The position numbers and the translations under genes were made by a program. From Gemmatimonadota bacterium (GTDB lineage Bacteria; Gemmatimonadota; Gemmatimonadetes; Gemmatimonadales; Gemmatimonadaceae), in the NCBI GenBank assembly GCA_028287305.1, contig JAQBPX010000021.1, positions 20,433 through 84,432 of the forward strand: DNA of 64,000 nt. Direction: 5' to 3'. Below, piece by piece: positions 62,091 through 64,000 of the stretch. Position 1 is the first letter of the stretch. Every line of letters starts with the position of its first letter. A model generated the notes under the pieces. The model had not been told where the DNA came from. It did not search any database and was given only the letters and a program-made list of their open reading frames with translations.

Positions 62091-62960
62091 TCAGCGTCGG
62101 CCGGAATCGGGATCCATCAATGCGTAACTCTTCCGCGCGTCGTACTTCTTCACGACGATCATCCCCTGATACAGGGCCTTCATCGCGCAGAACACCAGCC
62201 CGTCGCGCCCGTCACGAAAGCCCCCTCGGATGAAGTAGCTGTACACGAAAAAGAAGAAAGGCCGGAACGGCAGGTCGTACGCGAGCCGGCGCAGCGCCTG
62301 GCGGCGACGGAGCGGGTCTAGGGACAGCAGCCCAGCCAGCTCGGCATGGCGAGCCGAGTGCGCCAGCTCGTAATCCGCTTCCTTGCGTGCGTACCGGTTC
62401 TGGCGCGCGAACCACTCGTCCACTCCGCGCAGGTTCTCGTCGATCAGGTCATGCTGGAGCTCGAGCGTGCGCCCCTGCACCTCCTGGGTCTCGGCGTGCC
62501 CACGGTCGACGTAACGAACCCGATCCTTGTGGATGAGTCGCACCACCCACGAGGGATACAGGCTGCTGTGGCGCAGCCAGCGGCCCCACATGTAGAAGCG
62601 CCGCTTGAGGCGATAGGCCCCGACATTCGCGGTATCGCCAGCCAGTACCTCCCCCATCTCGGTCGCGAGCTCCGGCGTGACGCGTTCATCGGCATCGAGC
62701 ACCAGGATCCAGTCGTGCTTCGGCGAGGTGTGGTCGAGCGCCCAGTTCCGCTGGCTGCCGAAGCCGGTGAAGGCGTTCTGGAAGAAGCGCGCTCCGCCCT
62801 CGCGCGACAGCTGCTCGGTGCGATCGCGACTGAACGAGTCCACCACGATCACGTCGTCGCACCACGACAGCGCCTCGAGGCACGACGGCAGGTGGATCTC
62901 CTCATCGAGGGTGAAGATCATCACCGACACGGGCCGCCTCTCCGTCGTCGTGCCTGTCAC
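62091..62960 (-). CDS. Glycosyltransferase family 2 (WaaE/KdtX-like)
   Basis: 289 residues from the GTG at 62960, overlapping the GT4 stop as GTGA. VMIFTLDEEIHLPSCLEALSW and VVDSFSRDRTEQL near 40, then WILVLDADERVTPEL near 84 (DxD). The C-terminus has PFRPFFFFVYSYFIRGGFRDGRDGL, the typical membrane-associated helix of lipopolysaccharide-core beta-glucosyltransferases. Longer frames upstream are shadows of the GT4 gene. Confidence 0.9.
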   Translation of the reverse strand: MTGTTTERRPVSVMIFTLDEEIHLPSCLEALSWCDDVIVVDSFSRDRTEQLSREGGARFFQNAFTGFGSQRNWALDHTSPKHDWILVLDADERVTPELATEMGEVLAGDTANVGAYRLKRRFYMWGRWLRHSSLYPSWVVRLIHKDRVRYVDRGHAETQEVQGRTLELQHDLIDENLRGVDEWFARQNRYARKEADYELAHSARHAELAGLLSLDPLRRRQALRRLAYDLPFRPFFFFVYSYFIRGGFRDGRDGLVFCAMKALYQGMIVVKKYDARKSYALMDPDSGRR

Positions 62961-64000
62961 GCGATCCTCGGCGGCGTCGCGAGGGCATCGTCGCGCCGTC
63001 CCAGTTCGAGCCGCGGGCGCGCAATGCCGGAATAGAGCGTCTGCAGCGAGGACGCAGCAGCAGCCCACGAGAAGCGCTCCTCCACGAGCGCGCGCCCGCG
63101 CCCGCCCATCGCGCCACCCTCCACCGGGTTGCGAACGAGGCGCGCAATGGCTGCCGCGAGCGCATCGGCCTCGCGCGGCACCACCAGTCCCGCGCGGGCC
63201 GACTCCACCTCGCGGCCCAGCGCCACGTCGCGGGACACGATCACCGGCAGCGAGTACGCCATCGCCTCGGCCACGGCGATCCCGAAGCTCTCGCTCTGCG
63301 ACGGGAGCACGAACACGTCCGCACGTCGCAGCAGTTTCTCCTTCTCCTCGCCCTCCACCGCGCCGCAGAACGTCACGCGCTCGCCGAGCCCGAGGTCGCG
63401 CGCCAGCTCCTGCATCTCCGCGCCGTAGCTCCCCTCCCCACGTCCCGCGATCGTGAGCCTCCACTCCGGCAGGTCGGAGGGCAACCGGCGCATCGCCTCG
63501 AGCAGCAGCGGCAGCCCCTTCACTGGGTGAAGGCGCGACAGGAACAGCAGGCGAACCGGCGCCGCTGCCTCGCGCAGCCGGGGCACGGCGGCCGGCACCG
63601 GCACGCCGAGCGGAATGATGCGCGTGGTGCTGGCGTAGCCGAGTGACGCGAGCGCTGCGGCCTCCGCCTCGGAGGTGACATGAATGGCCGCCGCATGATC
63701 GAGGTGCGAGCGCTCGACCAGGCGCAAGTACGGCGCCTTCTTCCACGCGCGCTGCCCCAGTCCCCACGGGTCGAGGGTGCCGAGTGGCCGCATGACGTAG
63801 GGCACCCCACGCCGGCGCGCCGTGCGACACGCGGGGATGGTGCTGTAGGAGAACAGCGCGTGCACGTGCACCACGTCGAAGCGGGGCACGTGCTGCCAGA
63901 GCCAGCGCGTGAGGGGCCACGAGAACTTCCAGCTGCCCGGCAGGTTGCGCCGGAAGTAGCGATACTCTACGCCGGCCTGCATCACGGGCTGGCCGAGCGG
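62957..64000 (-). CDS. Glycosyltransferase family 4, N-terminus beyond the window
   Basis: The last 342 residues from an internal ATG at 63985, and the frame stays open to the window edge (PLGQPVMQAGVEYRYFRR), so the start lies outside. HVHALFSYSTIPACRTARRRG, then the C-domain with LFLSRLHPVKGLPLLLEAM and, near the nucleotide site, FVLPSQSESFGIAVAEAMAYSLPVIVS with the E-x7-E pair. First visible gene of a leftward GT4-GT2-acyltransferase set. Confidence 0.92.
   Translation of the reverse strand, partial: PLGQPVMQAGVEYRYFRRNLPGSWKFSWPLTRWLWQHVPRFDVVHVHALFSYSTIPACRTARRRGVPYVMRPLGTLDPWGLGQRAWKKAPYLRLVERSHLDHAAAIHVTSEAEAAALASLGYASTTRIIPLGVPVPAAVPRLREAAAPVRLLFLSRLHPVKGLPLLLEAMRRLPSDLPEWRLTIAGRGEGSYGAEMQELARDLGLGERVTFCGAVEGEEKEKLLRRADVFVLPSQSESFGIAVAEAMAYSLPVIVSRDVALGREVESARAGLVVPREADALAAAIARLVRNPVEGGAMGGRGRALVEERFSWAAAASSLQTLYSGIARPRLELGRRDDALATPPRIA

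Noticed and set aside
46466..64000. Prophage or genomic island with integration genes
   Set aside because: Apart from the tailspike-like gene there are no phage structural, integrase or transposase genes and no attachment-site repeats visible.

Overview
This is a GC-rich bacterial chromosome segment of 64 kb, packed almost edge to edge with genes and mostly transcribed leftward (minus strand). Heptose kinase, an MlaEFD lipid transporter and a Wzm/Wzt-type polysaccharide exporter show a cell with an outer membrane. RNase Y, HrcA, Rex, MutS2 with an Smr domain, YqeY and a full SpoIIE-type phosphatase/anti-sigma/anti-anti-sigma set sit beside them. That mix and the gene order suggest Gemmatimonadota or a close relative. 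This is an inference from recall; no database search was run.

Layout. 1-6.4 kb: an overlapping operon rny-folD-xseA-xseB-ispA-dxs (RNA decay, one-carbon metabolism, exonuclease VII, isoprenoid precursors), with dxs cut by the window edge. 6.4-6.9 kb: the only long gene-free stretch. 6.9-12.4 kb: infC-rpmI-rplT-pheS-pheT-coiled coil-zapA. It has an attenuator-like leader before infC, a terminator plus serial two-codon mini-ORFs before pheS, and a probable ATC start for infC. 12.4-16.4 kb: a metallo-beta-lactamase-fold hydrolase, a DnaQ-type exonuclease, arginine deiminase, and divergent rex with a perfect Rex operator between the last two.

16.4-26 kb: a ten-gene operon dnaG-zinc ribbon-recJ-rsmD-coaD-pta-STAS-RsbW-SpoIIE phosphatase-rsmA, almost all joined by tiny overlaps, in which a complete partner-switching module follows phosphotransacetylase. 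26-28.6 kb: a rightward MBOAT acyltransferase plus SGNH-like partner. 28.6-36.7 kb: hemW, then hrcA-dnaJ-prmA-rsmE-HIT-yqeY-mutS2. 36.8-41.5 kb: carboxymuconolactone-decarboxylase-like protein-obgE-dprA, with asparaginase and an EamA transporter upstream. 41.6-45.4 kb: mlaE-mlaF-mlaD facing the heptose kinase gene, whose stop codon lies inside a tRNA gene. 45.4-46.4 kb: two tRNA genes and an orphan response regulator.

46.5-64 kb is a surface-polysaccharide locus. It holds many glycosyltransferases, a GDP-mannose 3,5-epimerase-like enzyme, a Wzm/Wzt exporter with a C-terminal cargo domain, a NodU/TobZ-type carbamoyltransferase, an FkbM methyltransferase and a membrane acyltransferase. In its middle lies a lower-GC beta-helix tailspike-like gene, split by a frameshift at a six-base C run, which looks imported. 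The inferred product is an ABC-exported, carbamoylated, acylated and methylated polymer, possibly containing L-galactose or L-gulose.

A recurring signal is a -10-like hexamer (TANNNT) 6-8 bases before the start codon of several first genes, which implies leaderless mRNAs. No CRISPR array, transposase or integrase was seen.
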